Position numbers and translations under genes: made by a program
From: Leptidea sinapis
Taxonomy: Eukaryota; Arthropoda; Insecta; Lepidoptera; Pieridae
Reading direction: 5' to 3'
NCBI RefSeq assembly: GCF_905404315.1
Contig: NC_066273.1
Span: 11,036,001 to 11,100,000 of the forward strand
Length of the DNA: 64,000 bases
Shown here: in pieces, positions 44,575 through 56,727 of the stretch
Position numbering within the stretch: position 1 is the stretch's first letter
How the letters are laid out: each line of letters starts with the position of its first letter
The notes under the pieces: generated by a model
Databases searched by the model: none
What the model was told of the DNA's origin: nothing
The model's input: the letters and a program-made list of their open reading frames with translations, nothing else

Positions 44575-44790
44575 CGGCCGTTTTCAATAACGTATCACTA
44601 GTTACGGATATATTGCTAACACCGTTTAATGACAAGATATTATCTATCCATAGTTATATGCTATCTATGCTACGCTATCAGTGCTATCATTCGATAGGTT
44701 ATTGAGATGTAAGTAAGCGTAAAAGGATAGATTTGTCTGCCTCTTTTAAGTTAAACTAAAGAAAGATAGGTTATTGAAAACAGAAACGCT
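44575..44790 (+). mobile_element. MITE-like element, single copy
   Basis: The left CCGTTTTCAATAACGTATC (from 44579) and right GATAGGTTATTGAAAACAG (to 44783) are inverted repeats matching at 17 of 19 positions. The element is about 205 bp without coding capacity. A second GATAGGTTATTGA sits internally at 44692. The CGGCCGTT start resembles family B ends, so the two may use the same transposase. Confidence 0.6.
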
Positions 44791-44869
44791 AGACGTATAA
44801 ATGTCCTTAAATTTATTATATGATATTTCTAAATTTGGCTATTAAGATTATAGTCATCAAATAGAACTG

Positions 44870-45035
44870 AAAGGGTCCGCAGAACAGCTGGCATAACATA
44901 TACCTACTGCTAGATTGCTTGGTGTTGCGTAGATTCGTCACTTTATTGCCTCCCATCGCATCTATCACCGAGAGTGTACCAAAGAGCTAATTGAACTGTT
45001 TGCCAACATCACATACCAGAGACCCAAATAACAAA
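44870..45035 (+). pseudogene. Jockey/CR1-like LINE ORF2 fragment
   Basis: A frame reading LLDCLVLRRFVTLL corresponds to the LENLALRRDVASLC motif at 55255-55450. The following phase has CHRIYHREC-like residues ending at the stop in AAAGAGCTAATTG. Strongly decayed. Confidence 0.55.
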
Positions 45036-45171
45036 TTCCTACCCAACTTTTCATGTTTTAATGATTCATTATTTTACTTCTACGTACAACCAAGCTGTTG
45101 ATTGAATTTCTTTTTGTGGTGTTATCAGATTATTCTATGAAACACGAGGATAAATGTCGGTCTGATGTTTT

Positions 45172-45330
45172 GTGATCACCCACATTGTCATGCAATACCA
45201 GAGGAATCACAGGGGCGTGAAACACCGCACAAGGAAGCGTATTCCACAGCTTAGTTGTACATGGAAAAAAAGTTCCTTGAAAACAGCACTGTGGAGGAAC
45301 GCCAGATATACAGAAGGTGGGGATGGCAAG
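45172..45330 (-). repeat. LINE 3' end, Jockey/CR1-like family
   Basis: ATTCCACAGCTTAGTTGTAC and TTCCTTGAAAACAGCACTGT match 62760-62825, with ACCAGAGGAATCACAGG at the tail side. About 60 bases, including the CGTCCCGGAA motif, are deleted in this copy. Confidence 0.7.
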
Positions 45331-45774
45331 GGTGGAATTAGGAGGGAGGAATCAGGTTCTTTAAACTCTTCGGAATACAACCAGTGATAAATGTGGTAGA
45401 AGATACGCAATGAAGCGATAGGATAAACGTGAAGTTACTATGACATGGGAACTTTTGAACCTGTGAACATCTTTCTTTAGGGCCAGTAAAACTCCATTGA
45501 TTTCTGATGCTTACACTAGATTAAGGGTAGCCGTGACCTCATAGCTGACTTGGGCTCATGTGGTGTAATCGTCGGCTTGTTCCATAAAAAAAAACAAAGA
45601 AATACTTAGTTTTTTCTAACAATAGTAGTAAGTGTGTTGCCCAATATAATCCGACATCAAAGACGTGCTATTTTCATGATAAGACGGATTCGTGTTATTA
45701 GGATTTGACAATGCGTGCAGATGTGTTAATTCTGTAATCTATGGCTTACTTCCGAATAACAAATTGTACTTTTA

Positions 45775-45995
45775 TGACGAATATTGTACTACAAAGCTGT
45801 GAAATGAGCTTCCTTGTGCGGTGTTTCCGGGACGATACGAATTGGGTACCTACCTTCAAAAAAAGCGTATAGGTACACCCTAAAGGCCTGCAACGCTCCT
45901 GTGATTCCTCTGGTGTTGCAAGAGAATATTTGGGGCGGTGATCACTTAACACCAGGTCACTCATACGCTCGTTTCTCCTGATTATCTATAAAAAA
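45775..45995 (+). repeat. LINE 3' end, Jockey/CR1-like family, opposite orientation
   Basis: GAGCTTCCTTGTGCGGTGTT, CGGGACGATACGAATTGGGT, GCAACGCTCCTGTGATTCCT and GATCACTTAACACCAGGTCA are the reverse of 62575-62770. It encodes MSFLVRCFRDDTNWVPTFKK. With 45172-45330 it forms an inverted pair about 445 bp apart. Confidence 0.72.
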
Positions 45996-46604
45996 TCATC
46001 AATTCATCAAATAGTCATCTATTGTTCAGTTGAATTCTGTTAAAGTTTAATTTCTTAATATCCAAGGAGCTAACTTCAACAAGCGCTATGTAAAACATCT
46101 ATTTAATGTTTGCCAAATGCGGATACTTGAAGAAACAGTTCTTACCCACTTGAACCACAATGGGACTGAGAATTGGACTAGTTACCCCAAATTACCGCTA
46201 TATCCCGCATGCTTGGCCCCCGCTGGGATATAAATTAACTGCTTTTTGCATAAATATACCGGATGAAGTAATCACATTTCTTTAAAGAGAATTGTAGGTT
46301 GAAATACTCAAGAATACGACTAACGTGAATAGCGTGGATATAAAAGTAAATAAGTCCTTTCAAACACATATAATATATTTAATAGCCCCAGAGTTACTCG
46401 CGTTAATACATTTTTATCAGAAAAATCTATTGTAGAATAGATAATATGTATAAGAAATAGGCATATGGCAACTCTAGATGTGCTAAAGGTTAATATTTCT
46501 GTAGGACGTTTAGATACCAATAACTATTACGTAGGTGCATGTGGATAAATTAAATGACACTAATTAATAATTACGCTAGCTGAGGTGAAGATTACCTTAA
46601 GTTG
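45996..46604. other. AT-rich DNA, nothing recognised
   Basis: No repeat partner, exon-like frame or hairpin seen. Confidence 0.5.
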
Positions 46605-46917
46605 CACCAGTGGGACACCTTTGCACAGGATTCCGGCTAGATTATGGGTACCACAACAGCGCCTATTTCTGCATTCGTTACAGTAATGTGTAAGCATTAC
46701 TGTGTTTCGGTCTGAAGGGCGCCGTAGCTAATGAAATTACTGGTCGAATGAGACTTAACATCTTATGTCTCAAGGTGACGAGCGCAATTGTAGTGCCGCT
46801 CAGAATTATTGGGTTTTCAAGAATCCTGAACAGCACTGAATTGTAATGGGCAGGGCGTATTAAGTACCGTCAGTTGAACGTCCTGCTCGTCTCGTCCCTT
46901 ATTGTCATAAAAAAAAC
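46605..46917 (+). repeat. Repeat family A, copy 10, full length
   Basis: The best-preserved copy, from CACCAGTGGGACACC to CATAAAAAAAA. It carries the intact hairpin CAGTAATG (46681-46688) and CATTACTG (46695-46702), the GGCGCCGTAGCTAATGAAAT block and the ACGAGCGCAATTGTAGTGCC block. No target duplication is evident. Confidence 0.9.
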
Positions 46918-47289
46918 GTTAGCGTATACTATTTCTCATGAAATTGGCAATCATATCGTTACGGACTATATAAATTAATCAAATCTTATTGAAAGATTAA
47001 GTAACAAACGAACTTTTTATGACCATATTCCTATAGAACATTTGAATGGTTTTGGTTATAGTACCTACGTAAGTGTTTATAGGATACTCTGTGGTTATAG
47101 ATTGTAAATGAGGAAACTCGTTTTAACTCTCTACTGAATCGTTATAAAAATAAAATAACATCTTCTACATCCATAATAGAATATTCAACAATACAACAAT
47201 ATTTTACGTTCTTGAGTTTGAACTCAGCGAGGAAAAGATGGAAGTATGCATTCTGAATTTCAAATTTTAATCTATTTATTCTATGATTT

Positions 47290-47640
47290 TCAATTTAATT
47301 ATGCTGGGGCTGCTGCTTCCACTGCCGAAGACGGCAAGCGTCGCAAATATGTTGGTCTCAGTGAGTCATACATCTTTGTGCCCTTTGGTGTCGAGACACA
47401 TGGCCCGTGGGGCCCAGAGGCGCGAAGAATGTTCAAAATACTATCTTCACCCCTCAATAAGGCTACTGGAAACCCAAGCGTTGGCAGCTATCTCGGTCAA
47501 CGGAGCAGCCTAGCTATCCAACGCGAAAATGCTGCCAGTATTCTTGGTACGCTTCCACGTAATGATAGTTTTAATTTTATGTAGTCATAGTATTGTAAAT
47601 ATAGTTATAAGATTTGTATTGTTTGAATAAATTATAACTT
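47290..47640 (+). pseudogene. Non-LTR polyprotein C-terminal end, copy 2
   Basis: The open frame to the stop at 47582-47584 reads YAGAAASTAEDGKRRKYVGL, YIFVPFGVETHGPWGPEARR, SYLGQRSSLAIQRENAAS and LGTLPRND. It is the longer of two copies (the other is 31100-31410), keeps the GPWGPEA motif and has no stop in about 95 codons, so it is relatively young. 3' UTR similarity between the copies runs to about 47640. The upstream part of the element is missing. Confidence 0.8.
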
Positions 47641-47844
47641 TTCAATTTTGAGACAATGAATATGATTTTAAAATTTATCTTAATGCTTTCCATGTTTTTT
47701 TTGAAGAGAAGAGTTAATCTCAATCGATCTCTTTAACATGTTTGATTACATACTTTTGTATATGTATATATATTACGGGTCATCATTATCAATCAAATAT
47801 ATTTTGTTTTAAATAGGTAGTACTAAGCTTTGTGTGCCTTGCAA

Positions 47845-47960
47845 AAAGGCATCTTTAAGGATTTATAAATTTAAACAGATTTGTAGTACAGGCTATGCCT
47901 AGTTTGGGGCAAGACAATTTCTGTAAAAGTGTGTCAATATTATTAAAAAAAAAAGGAGGT
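47845..47960 (+). repeat. SINE-tail family H, copy 3
   Basis: GCCTAGTTTGGGGCAAGACA, ATTTCTGTAAAAGTGTGTCA, then ATATTATT and an A run. Matches 4687-4845 inverted. Confidence 0.68.
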
Positions 47961-48504
47961 TGAATGTCTGGATTCTTTGTATTGGTATGTGTTATTCCAT
48001 TAGTGAAATGAAATGAATTTAATCATTTACGTGCTATGCTTATTTATATGTATATTTATTAGACTGTAGTCGGTTTTTTAAGTTTTAACTTAAGTAACAT
48101 AGCATAATGAAGGAACGTTGGAAATAAAAAATAAGTAGCCATAAACCATCTAGGATAAATTTCGCATCGAATGGTGGTAGTTTCATGTCGATACGATTAG
48201 TGCTTTAGGCGTGATTGAGCCTCAAACAAAGACCATTTTCATTATATTTATCGAGATATCATTTCACAACACTTAAAGCAGTATCAATAAAAACCCAATT
48301 TGTAATTCAATAGTGAGTGGGTAACAGAAATTATCATAATATTAAGGTTGAGATTTCAATCGCCACGTGGCACCAATAAACAGTTTAAAATTTTAATGCA
48401 AAGTGCCATTGAATTCGTGAGTAAATTACTAGTTATCACATATCTTAAACACCCTATCATATCTTCGAATTCCATCGCACAACATAAAAAGCGTGCAGAC
48501 ATTG

Positions 48505-48640
48505 GGGGGAATTCACACGCCCACTTGTGAAGACGCTGACGTCACAGGAAGTGACGTAAGAAGGTCAGTGTCTTGAATGGGCACGCACACATCTACAGCG
48601 AATACGGAGAAGTGTGCGTGCAAGTGTGAATGAACGTACG
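48505..48640. promoter_or_regulatory. Paired CRE-like sites in a local inverted repeat
   Basis: TGACGTCA (48537-48544) and TGACGTAA (48552-48559) are ATF/CREB/AP-1-type sites. ACGTCAC and GTGACGT pair around AGGAA, which reads as an ETS-type core in CAGGAAGTG. Outer words TTCACACGCCCACTTGTG and AAGTGTGCGTGCAAGTGTGA form a looser inverted pair, so a MITE is also possible. The function is inferred from motifs only. Confidence 0.3.
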
Positions 48641-49317
48641 AAACGCTTATCCTGCTCTCCGGATCTGATACTATTAAGACTGACGTTGAATGAACAGCAT
48701 CTCCTAAATTGTAATTGACAACTGGACTGCGAATGCAAACTTTCATACATTTAGCACGGAACTAGGAACTACCAACTTAATGAGCGACATCAGTCATAAG
48801 TCTCGCTTGACCACATCTACAACAATTGAGCTCGAAAAACGGTACGTCACTTCCGAATTTTAATGACTGTACATGCTACGTTGAATGACAGGGGCATTGG
48901 ACGTTGCCAAAACCATAAACACTAGAAATTTTGATAGCACAGACACTGCTGAGCGATTTTGAACTCTACGCCGATATAAAACGGTGTATGTAATTACTGG
49001 TTGATTTAAAATGAGGTAAGTATCGGTATGGAACCATAAGAGGGGTGCGGGCAGGTGTGAGGCCAGATGTCTTGAACAAATTGCCGTGCCATAAGGTACT
49101 GTGTGGACACACCCTTACTTTTGTTCGCTGCTTGGCGTGTGCCAGGGTTTAATTTTATGCTTGATTACAGAATAGGGCTACTAATTAATATTTGAGATGA
49201 ATAGTCAATGTAATAAAACGTTGTTTTGTTTCCTACGATCTTATTTACTGTTAGTGTGTTGGTTTTGAGTGTAAGAAAACAAGACCCTATCGATATTAAT
49301 GCCACTTTTTGATAAAA
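48641..49317. other. Unassigned DNA with an isolated donor
   Basis: TATAAAACGG at 48975 and a strong donor ATGAG|GTAAGTATC at 49015/49016 lie 35 bases apart, too close for a convincing promoter and exon. The interval has a few CpG-rich words and no open frame. Confidence 0.3.
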
Positions 49318-49445
49318 TTAGGCATTTATTTTCTAAAAATTGATTCCTTTAGAATTCTTTTTGATGTAATTTCTAACACTACCATCGCTTCGGAAACAAA
49401 TGGCGTCTGAAAAGAAGAAGCGACGCAAGAAACTTTCCAAGCTTA
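49318..49445 (-). repeat. LINE 3' UTR fragment
   Basis: AGGCATTTATTTTCTA, TTTAGAATTCTTTTTGATGT, CGCTTCGGAAACAAATGGCG and GAAGAAGCGACGCAAGAAAC run in the same order as 13676-13818 and the inverse of 60275-60440. Confidence 0.78.
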
Positions 49446-50019
49446 TTTTTGCGCTCTTTTTATGATGATGCTCTATTTAAAATGTACAAATTTGTACTGT
49501 TATTGTTATTGCTATAGAATATTCATAATCTAGTCCCAGGCTGTCCGATCTCTTTCATTCAGCTGTAAAGTAGTAGGATTTACTACAGAGCCATTTTTTA
49601 GCCAGTTAATAGTTTCACTGATTTTATTTATATTAAGTATCTACTAATAGTTTTTCCGCGTAGCGAAAAATACCTTACTAATTTAGTGATACGAACGACG
49701 GTACGAAGTTATCCTCCTAATTTAAAAGATAAAGAAGTTGGAGTTATAAAATATACAGATAATGTGGGTTGTGATATTTAAAATTCAATATTTATTAAAA
49801 AAAATATTGAATCTGTTGATAAAATTTACTTTTTATACATTTATTTCATTTATTTAAGTAATGAAATTAAATGTTAAATAACAAAATAAAATAAAACTAC
49901 AAGAGTTATTTAGTACAGTAGATGCATCAATACCATAACACACAACATAAATAAAGGTATTATTGAAGCACTATATATAACGATTATAAAGATATACATA
50001 TTTAAATAAAATACTTTTT

Positions 50020-50200
50020 AAATGATTAAAACCCGGAATAAATAAGAAAATAATAAAAGGGGGCTGTTAAATAAAGAAATAATAAAAAATTAACTTTTTC
50101 GCAAAATGTAATGTAAAAAAAAACACAGAATTACACGCGTCTTATCCTCTTGAAAGTATTTTATTTTAATATGTAACAATTGCGTTTATCAAAAAAAAAA
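50020..50200 (+). repeat. LINE-tail repeat family I, copy 3, worn
   Basis: GCAAAATGTAATGTAAAAAA, CACAGAATTACACGCGTCTT, CTTGAAAGTATTTTATTTTA and GTAACAATTGCG follow the 25250-25340 order. The GACTGCAGTCCCC part is absent. Confidence 0.55.
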
Positions 50201-51164
50201 TACGTAGACATACATACATACATATATAAATATTAATATGTTAACTAACTTCAATTTTAACAACATGCCACCATAAGTAGAGCCACGAAAAAAAAATCAA
50301 AACTGTTGTTTTTTGACGTGAGTGAAAAAATCAATTTTGATTTGATTTAATTTGATTCAATTAAGGAATCGGCAACAAATTCAGAATCAGAGAGATCAAT
50401 GTATGAGCTAAAAGTGTTCGTAACAGCGCGCTTAGTAGAGCGTAGAATCTCGGAGAGACTGTAGGAGATCCGTTAATTGAAATATCGAGTCTTAGTTGAC
50501 GATCAGTTGGCAACAAAAGTAAAAAGGAACGTCTGTTAAAAGGTAAAATGAAAACAAAACTATCCTTTATTCCATTTTTACCCGAGCATTGTCTATGGTC
50601 GCGCGGCGCTCTGTCCAGTTCAGGCAAGGTAATCAAAGGTGTGCACAAAGCCCATCTCGGGCTTTCCAAAACCTTTACCTTCGCCTCTGTTTCATATCTC
50701 AGTAATTGGCTTTCGATTTATATTCAACTTGATTTTATCTCCTTTCAGTTTTTCGATAACATGTCATAAGATTACAAATCGATTTTATGGGAGATCGGCT
50801 GCCTTTTTATTTGATCGAGTTAAAGATTAAAATTGTTTTTACTAAATGCTTATTTTTAGTGTAAAAAACTAAAAAGTGACAAGGCTCCTGTGGTCTATCA
50901 GATCTTTTAAGAGAGTATAGTAGTCTTTCTATTCCAAAGAAAAAAATTCAGAAACCTTGTTTTCAAAACTGTGGTATTTTTAACGTATTTGGCACTTAGT
51001 ATAGAAACAAGTCTGCCTTTTGATTGATCATATAGTCCGAAAGAATTTATTTCTGTTTGATTTACAGGTCAAATAAGAACGGTATTCTATACTATTCTGA
51101 CTTACTAAGCATAGCAAAGCTACAAAATAAAACAATAGTTCTAAGAACCATAAATACTAAAGCC
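50201..51164. other. Mixed DNA, no supported gene
   Basis: A CATA microsatellite lies near 50209-50223. The interval 50540-50760 has overlapping plus-strand frames of 73 and 63 codons in a slightly GC-richer patch, with an acceptor-like CTCCTTTCAG at 50747. No domain is recognised. Confidence 0.35.
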
Positions 51165-51490
51165 GTGAAGATTCGAAATTCAAATTAACCGCCAAATAGC
51201 ACGCGTGAAGCGTCACTTCTCCCCATACGTCAACGGTACAGTCGCTTTCGAAGCTTGCAACCCCCGCGAAAGGTGTGCGTATATGCAGGGGGGTCGACCA
51301 CCCTATTATCTTTAACATTTTGAAGTCTGTTTGCAAGATAAAGGCACGGGGAGCCAGGGGGTGATTTTCTTTATTCTTCACCCGGATTTATTATTATTTT
51401 TTAGATATTATTACAGTGATTGTCGAGCGACGCGTGCGCACATGTCCCAAAGAGGGCCACCCTACGTCAAAATGAGCGTAATGTAATGCT
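51165..51490. other. CpG-enriched block
   Basis: Rich in CpG words (CACGCGTGAAGCGTCACTTC, CCCCGCGAAAGG, GAGCGACGCGTGCGC). An acceptor-like TATTATTACAG precedes 51420. Minus-strand frames are open for 74 codons but show no known motif. A regulatory block or an untranslated exon is possible. Confidence 0.28.
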
Positions 51491-52940
51491 CTTACTTGTT
51501 TTTGTATTTATGTTTGTCTATTGTCCAAGGATTATTGAAAGTTACTTTAGTGGTTCTTTATATTTATTACTATTACAATATATCTTTTGTTTTGAATTCT
51601 ACCTTCAACCTTGAACTACAATTAATGTTCACGGCGTTATCGCAAAGTCACGCGTAAATACGTAGCACATACGTATTTCTCGGGAAATCTTACACTAACG
51701 AAACTTATAGGTCTTATTATAAGGTTACAAGGAACTAAATCGCTCAGCAGTGCTCAATTTCTTTCTGCTTGCTTAAAGGCAGTCTTAGCATCACGTCTTA
51801 CGACAGAATATCATATGACAGTGTTGAATCAGCTGATCCTACGCCGGCACCTTACGCAGTAAGGAAGGTTTCTTGAATGAAATACTCTGTTATTGTGTCG
51901 TAGGTAAGACTCATAATAGTTCTTTCAAATTCACGTGGTGTTTGATCCGGTGCTTAATGTATTTGTATATCAGATGTACAAGTCGTGGCGCTTGAGACAA
52001 TAATGCCAGGTGGGATTTCGGTCATTCGATAAAAAACGTTATTTCCGTATTGTCCGGGCGATTTAGTTGCGGTTACCTTTCGGGTTTTTTATATGTATTT
52101 TAAGATTGAATTTCGATGGTTGAAAGTGAAATAAGGAGGGATTCATTCGTTAAGTCTGTTTTCGTTGTTTTCATCATTACTCTAATAATACCTGGTAATT
52201 AAGATTTGTTATATTTAAAAAGGTATTGAATAGTTTTGATAATATTAAAGCCTTTAATTTAGAGAAATATTTAGTTTTTTTAAATAGTATTTTAACCTCT
52301 TCAAAAAAAAGATGAGGACATCGACTCCAGTCAATATTAGTAAACAAGTAAGTTATAGGTACTATAAAAACAACTGAACGTCTTGATAAATAATGTTGAT
52401 TTTGTTACGTACATACCATGTCTGCACATTTATACAAACGAGACCAAATAAATAGTTAATTTTTTTATTTTTGTCTATTTTTCTGTACACGCTTGTATTA
52501 GAAACGGCTAAACGGATTTGAATACGGTATCACTGATGCATTGCGGTAAGTTATGAAGAAGAATCAATTCTGTCAACATGCGTTTTAATTCTTGATTATA
52601 TAAAAGTATTTAACTCGCATTAAGAAAACCAAGTATCTACATAATTATGTGCTTTATCTTATCATAGAGCTCTTCTAAAATAATATTCAACGGGTATCTC
52701 ACAGGGAACGGTTTTTGGTCCTATACTTTAACTAATATGCATTGAATTAGTAACGATAATTCTTTAATCATGGTCATCATTGCCTTTAGATATTTTATAA
52801 GCACCTTCACATTAAACGATATGAATAGTAAATATGCTATGCGGTACATGGGACGTGTAAGCATTATCGATCGAATGCAGCGTCGTAATCCTTTAGACAG
52901 AGCGCAGAGAGAGTACAAAGCACACTTACCCCTCACTTAC
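51491..52940. other. AT-rich DNA, nothing recognised
   Basis: I see no repeat partner or credible exon. A plus-strand 71-codon frame at 52770-52985 is basic and unrecognised. Confidence 0.4.
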
Positions 52941-52969
52941 CAAGCACCTTTGACCCTGCGTCGGCGCAG
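52941..52969 (-). other. Possible 29-base microexon
   Basis: On the minus strand a pyrimidine-rich acceptor CTTCATCTTACCCCGCAG precedes 29 CpG-rich bases ending CTTG|GTAAGTGAG. One phase ends with a single base, which would fit the exon at 41884, giving glutamate at the junction. Both splice sites are good, but such a short exon cannot be supported without transcripts. Confidence 0.2.
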
Positions 52970-53564
52970 CTGCGGGGTAAGATGAAGGGGAGTCACCGAT
53001 CGATACCTCTCACCGGTCATATTCTATCGATTTATTCGGCTGGTAGCATTTTATTGCTATTATTACTAGTAGCTATTGCTATTTCCTTGTTAACTACGTT
53101 ATCTTTACTAATATTATAAATTGGTAAAGTTTATGAGATTGTTGGAGGCAATCTTTGGATCTACTGAACCAGTTTCGAAAAATCTGTCAGCAATGGAAAG
53201 TCACATTATTTGTGAATGCTGTGATTAATTCTGTTATAATGTTGTTATAATGAATTTTAAAGTTTTTGCCGTAGTAGTCGGATTTGCAAAATCAGACAAG
53301 AAACGGACTAACAAAAATAATATTTCTTACGAACGGTGAGATCGATGAGAGATATAGTACAATTATTTTGTATGTATGCATGTCGAAGTCGCAGGTAACA
53401 GTTAGTTAAATTTAAGATCATTACTTATTTTATATTTCTATTAAAATAGATATTCCAGAGTAAGCGAGTCAAACAGTGTGTCCTTTAGACCACACGATTG
53501 TAGTACAACAAAATATTAATTTATACTTTACTTTATAATTACGAAACAATCAAAGTAAATACCG

Positions 53565-53640
53565 TTCGCGTAACGCTAGCATTCGTTCGTAATGATCTCG
53601 TCACACATTCACCAGCTTACTCCCCAAGTCAAGCGTGCGT
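53565..53640 (-). repeat. Short repeat family K, copy 1
   Basis: The minus strand contains CTGGTGAATGTGTGACGAGA and GCGTTACGCGAACG, the same words and order as 63470-63535. Confidence 0.65.
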
Positions 53641-54126
53641 AAAGAAGTTTTACTTCAATAATAAATATATTTTAATTATAGTTATTTATATCATACTTAT
53701 ACTATGAAACAAGATCTGTCACCGCATTTCCTTCAGCTTAGTTACAATAATATAGTTTATTAAATTAAAATCAAAGTAATAATCATTATCATTTTTTAAG
53801 CAACCACTGCTTTGCTTTGTTTACAACATTTCCAACAGCTATTAGTAGTTTTGTAGTCATAAAATAAATCTATTTCGATAGAAGAAAATTTATTCGGGTC
53901 AGCTTGTTATAACATGATTATATTTCATGCCGTTGTTTCAATAAATGCAACAGGCAAGGAATCACCGCGTGTTTAGCTCCGATGAATGTTTCCTAAGCAC
54001 GCGATGCTTAGACGCTAAATAGATGGAAAGGTGTTCCCAAGTTTCAACCCTTTTCTACATTATTGTAAACTGTATCACGATTGTAATAAAGAATTATATA
54101 TATTAACAATATCTTTTCATTAATAA

Positions 54127-54260
54127 CTAGCTTTTATCCATGGTTTCGCTCGCGTTTATGTCCCGTGAATATATCATTAATTTTTACTGAAAATTTTCAC
54201 ATTTTTTCTGACCAGGATAACCGTTTTAGGGTTATAATATAAAGCATTAAAAACTGATAA
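54127..54260 (-). mobile_element. Helitron-like 3' end fragment
   Basis: The minus strand ends GAAACCATGGATAAAAGCTA then G and T, a CTAG terminus followed by T. The body AGGGTTATAATATAAAGC and GAAAATTTTCACATTTTTTC resembles a worn piece at 55100-55215. Confidence 0.45.
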
Positions 54261-55254
54261 TTGTTCGTTTAAATTGCTCCCGAGTATGTGAGTTATGTAC
54301 ACATTGATGTCAGACGATATAGACGAATTTTTACTTGGAAATAATATAGTTTTCTTGATAAAATGTATCCTTATGTCCTTTTCTTTGCCCTGAGAATGTA
54401 TGTAAAATATCGTAATTTAGGTGTAAAAGCGTTATAAACAAAGAAAACATTCCAAGTTATTATAATATTAGTATTTCTTCCTTAACTTTGGTATAAATGT
54501 ATAATACCTAAGTAAATTACCTAATAAAATGACAATACAAGTAGGTAATGGCTGACTATGAAGTACCATAATAATTATAAAGAAAATGAACAATTATAAA
54601 ATTCTCATTTCTACAATAACAAAATTTGATGGCAATGCATTGGATCAAAGTCCTAATTTTATCGTAAATAATTTTTAAGAAGATTAACATTTTTCGCCAC
54701 GTGAAAGTTTTGATATTTCAAATACACGATCAAAGTTTACCCTCAATAATGATGGCACGACAAAAAATATTAAATAGATCAATGCGGGCGCGCATATGTC
54801 AGACAAGGTGCTGGGATTGTAAGAACTCTTTCTTCGGCGAAAGGTGCAAAATTTCAAGTAGGTCATCTTTAATTATTTTTTGTTGACATGTGCAATATTG
54901 GCAGGTACGTCGGATGCTAGATTAAACTGTAGCGAAGGTTTTTTTTTGTATTATGTCGATCGAAAACGTTATATCGGTATGATTTTATATTGAAGCTATC
55001 ACCACTTAACGTAATGCGTTATCGACTGGGTTCTTAAAGCTTTCTAGGAGTGTAGGCTTTACTTTGTTTTTTTAATTATAACCACTACTTTGTGTTTCTG
55101 GTTGCAAAAATAGAACAACATGTCCCATAAATAAGTCATTAAATATCATTGAAAATTTTCATGTTTTATCTGACGATGAGCTCATAAGCGTTTCAAAGTT
55201 GTAATAATAATTGATAAAAATACTAATCTGTCAAGAAACAAAAGAGTGAGGAAG
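54261..55254. other. AT-rich DNA with a Helitron-like scrap
   Basis: At 55110-55215 ACATGTCCCATAAATAAGTC, ATTGAAAATTTTCATG and AAGCGTTTCAAAGTTGTAAT recall the 54127 element. No gene seen. Confidence 0.4.
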
Positions 55255-55460
55255 TTTATTTTTTGTTTCTGTGAACGGCTGGAGAACTTGGCGTTGCGTA
55301 GAGACGTCGCTTCATTGTGTCTTCTACCGCATTTATAACGGGGAGTGTTCCGAAGAGATGTTTCACCTGATTCCTGCCGCTGAATTCCACCTTCGCACGA
55401 TATGCTACAAATTAGGCTATCATCCCCAACATCACCATCCTTACTTCGCATTTATATATT
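55255..55460 (+). pseudogene. Jockey/CR1-like LINE ORF2 fragment
   Basis: LENLALRRDVASLC in one phase continues, after a frameshift, as CVFYRIYNGECSEEMFHLIP then AAEFHLRT and KLGYHPQHH. The order LALRRDVASLC-VFYRIYHGECSEELF...GYHPHH is that of the C-terminal third of a Jockey/CR1-type polyprotein. The tail of the element is missing. Confidence 0.78.
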
Positions 55461-56727
55461 GGTAATATAAATACCAAATTATCTCCTTCATTATTTACAA
55501 ATACCGCCTTTTGACAACCAAAGAACCAGTTTTTACTTTTCACTTTAGTCAGTACATTTGGGACAGTAATCTATCCGAAGCTATTTACTTATGCATATTT
55601 TAATATTCACACAGTATCCTGAAAATCACAGTTCATTGTATTGGCTTATTTCATAAGTTCCAAGTATCAAGAGCATTATTTATGTATGTCAGTGTAACAA
55701 TCTGCATGCCATAATCGATTTCATTTCAAATCGCACGCGACCCCATCTTAGACATGTGTATCACACAAAAACTCCATTTCTGCTTTGGAAATAAGGTTTA
55801 TTTTAGAAACCTAAATAGTACTTATTATTTATGACCACGTATAAATAAATAAATTTAAATGATAATCAACTTTATGTCCGTCGATTAGGAAACATCAAAG
55901 TTCACGTTACACTGGTGTTATCAGTTCCCATAGCCATCTGTTTGTACAGTCTTGAGGGTAGTTGGAGAAATGCGTGACATTTGGTGTTACCCTTAATCGC
56001 TAGTTAAAGGTTTTATAATTAGATATTTTTTATTGTTATTGATTCTTTTATTTGTTTTTTCTCTTTATACTGGGGTTTTTGTAATGGTTATAGTTTTAGT
56101 TAGATTCGCACATGACTTTGGATGTAGAAATAAGATTGAGATATTAACTCCCTATCATTTTAATTATAATTACGCTTGTATTTGTAAAGATAAGATAGGA
56201 GAAGATTTAATTGTTTTATAAATGCAATAGATGTGTGAACTAATAATTTTGGGTTATAACGTGGTTATTAATTAAGTACTATGGTCTACAAATATCATCA
56301 GTAACCGATTTTACATATTACTTAAAAAATAATAAAATTCATCTATGCGTCATAGAATATTTATTTATATTTGTTTTAGAAAAGAGTTTATAATGCAGTA
56401 TTTAAAGTTTATCGAAGTATTCTAACTTTTGAACAGTCAGAAAAATATCATTTTTTTTCTTCAATAAGTCTAAATGTCTGAAGTCTTTTGAAATAAATTA
56501 AAGAAAAAAACATCTCTTTGTATTGTTTCGCATAGATCTTTCTTCATTTAAGATATTTAAGTGCAAAAGATGAATGTCATAATTTATCAATAAAATTGTA
56601 TAAATCTCGTCCCCCTTCAAATTAAACTGCATGTGTTTAATAGCGTGTGTCTCAATGCATAAGAAAGAGAACAATTTATATAATTAGGCATATAAAATAA
56701 TATTAATAATCAGTATTGACATTTTTA
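55461..56727. other. AT-rich DNA, nothing recognised
   Basis: A 62-codon hydrophobic frame at 56033-56221 looks like low-complexity T-rich sequence. No repeat partner. Confidence 0.5.

Noticed and set aside
48975..49020. TATAAAA followed closely by ATGAG|GTAAGT
   Set aside because: The donor is only about 40 bases from the TATA box, leaving no room for a normal exon.
53250..53339. 29-codon frame starting MNFKVFAVVVGFAKS, signal-peptide-like
   Set aside because: Resembles a cuticular-protein leader but runs straight to a stop with no donor or downstream exon; too short to support.
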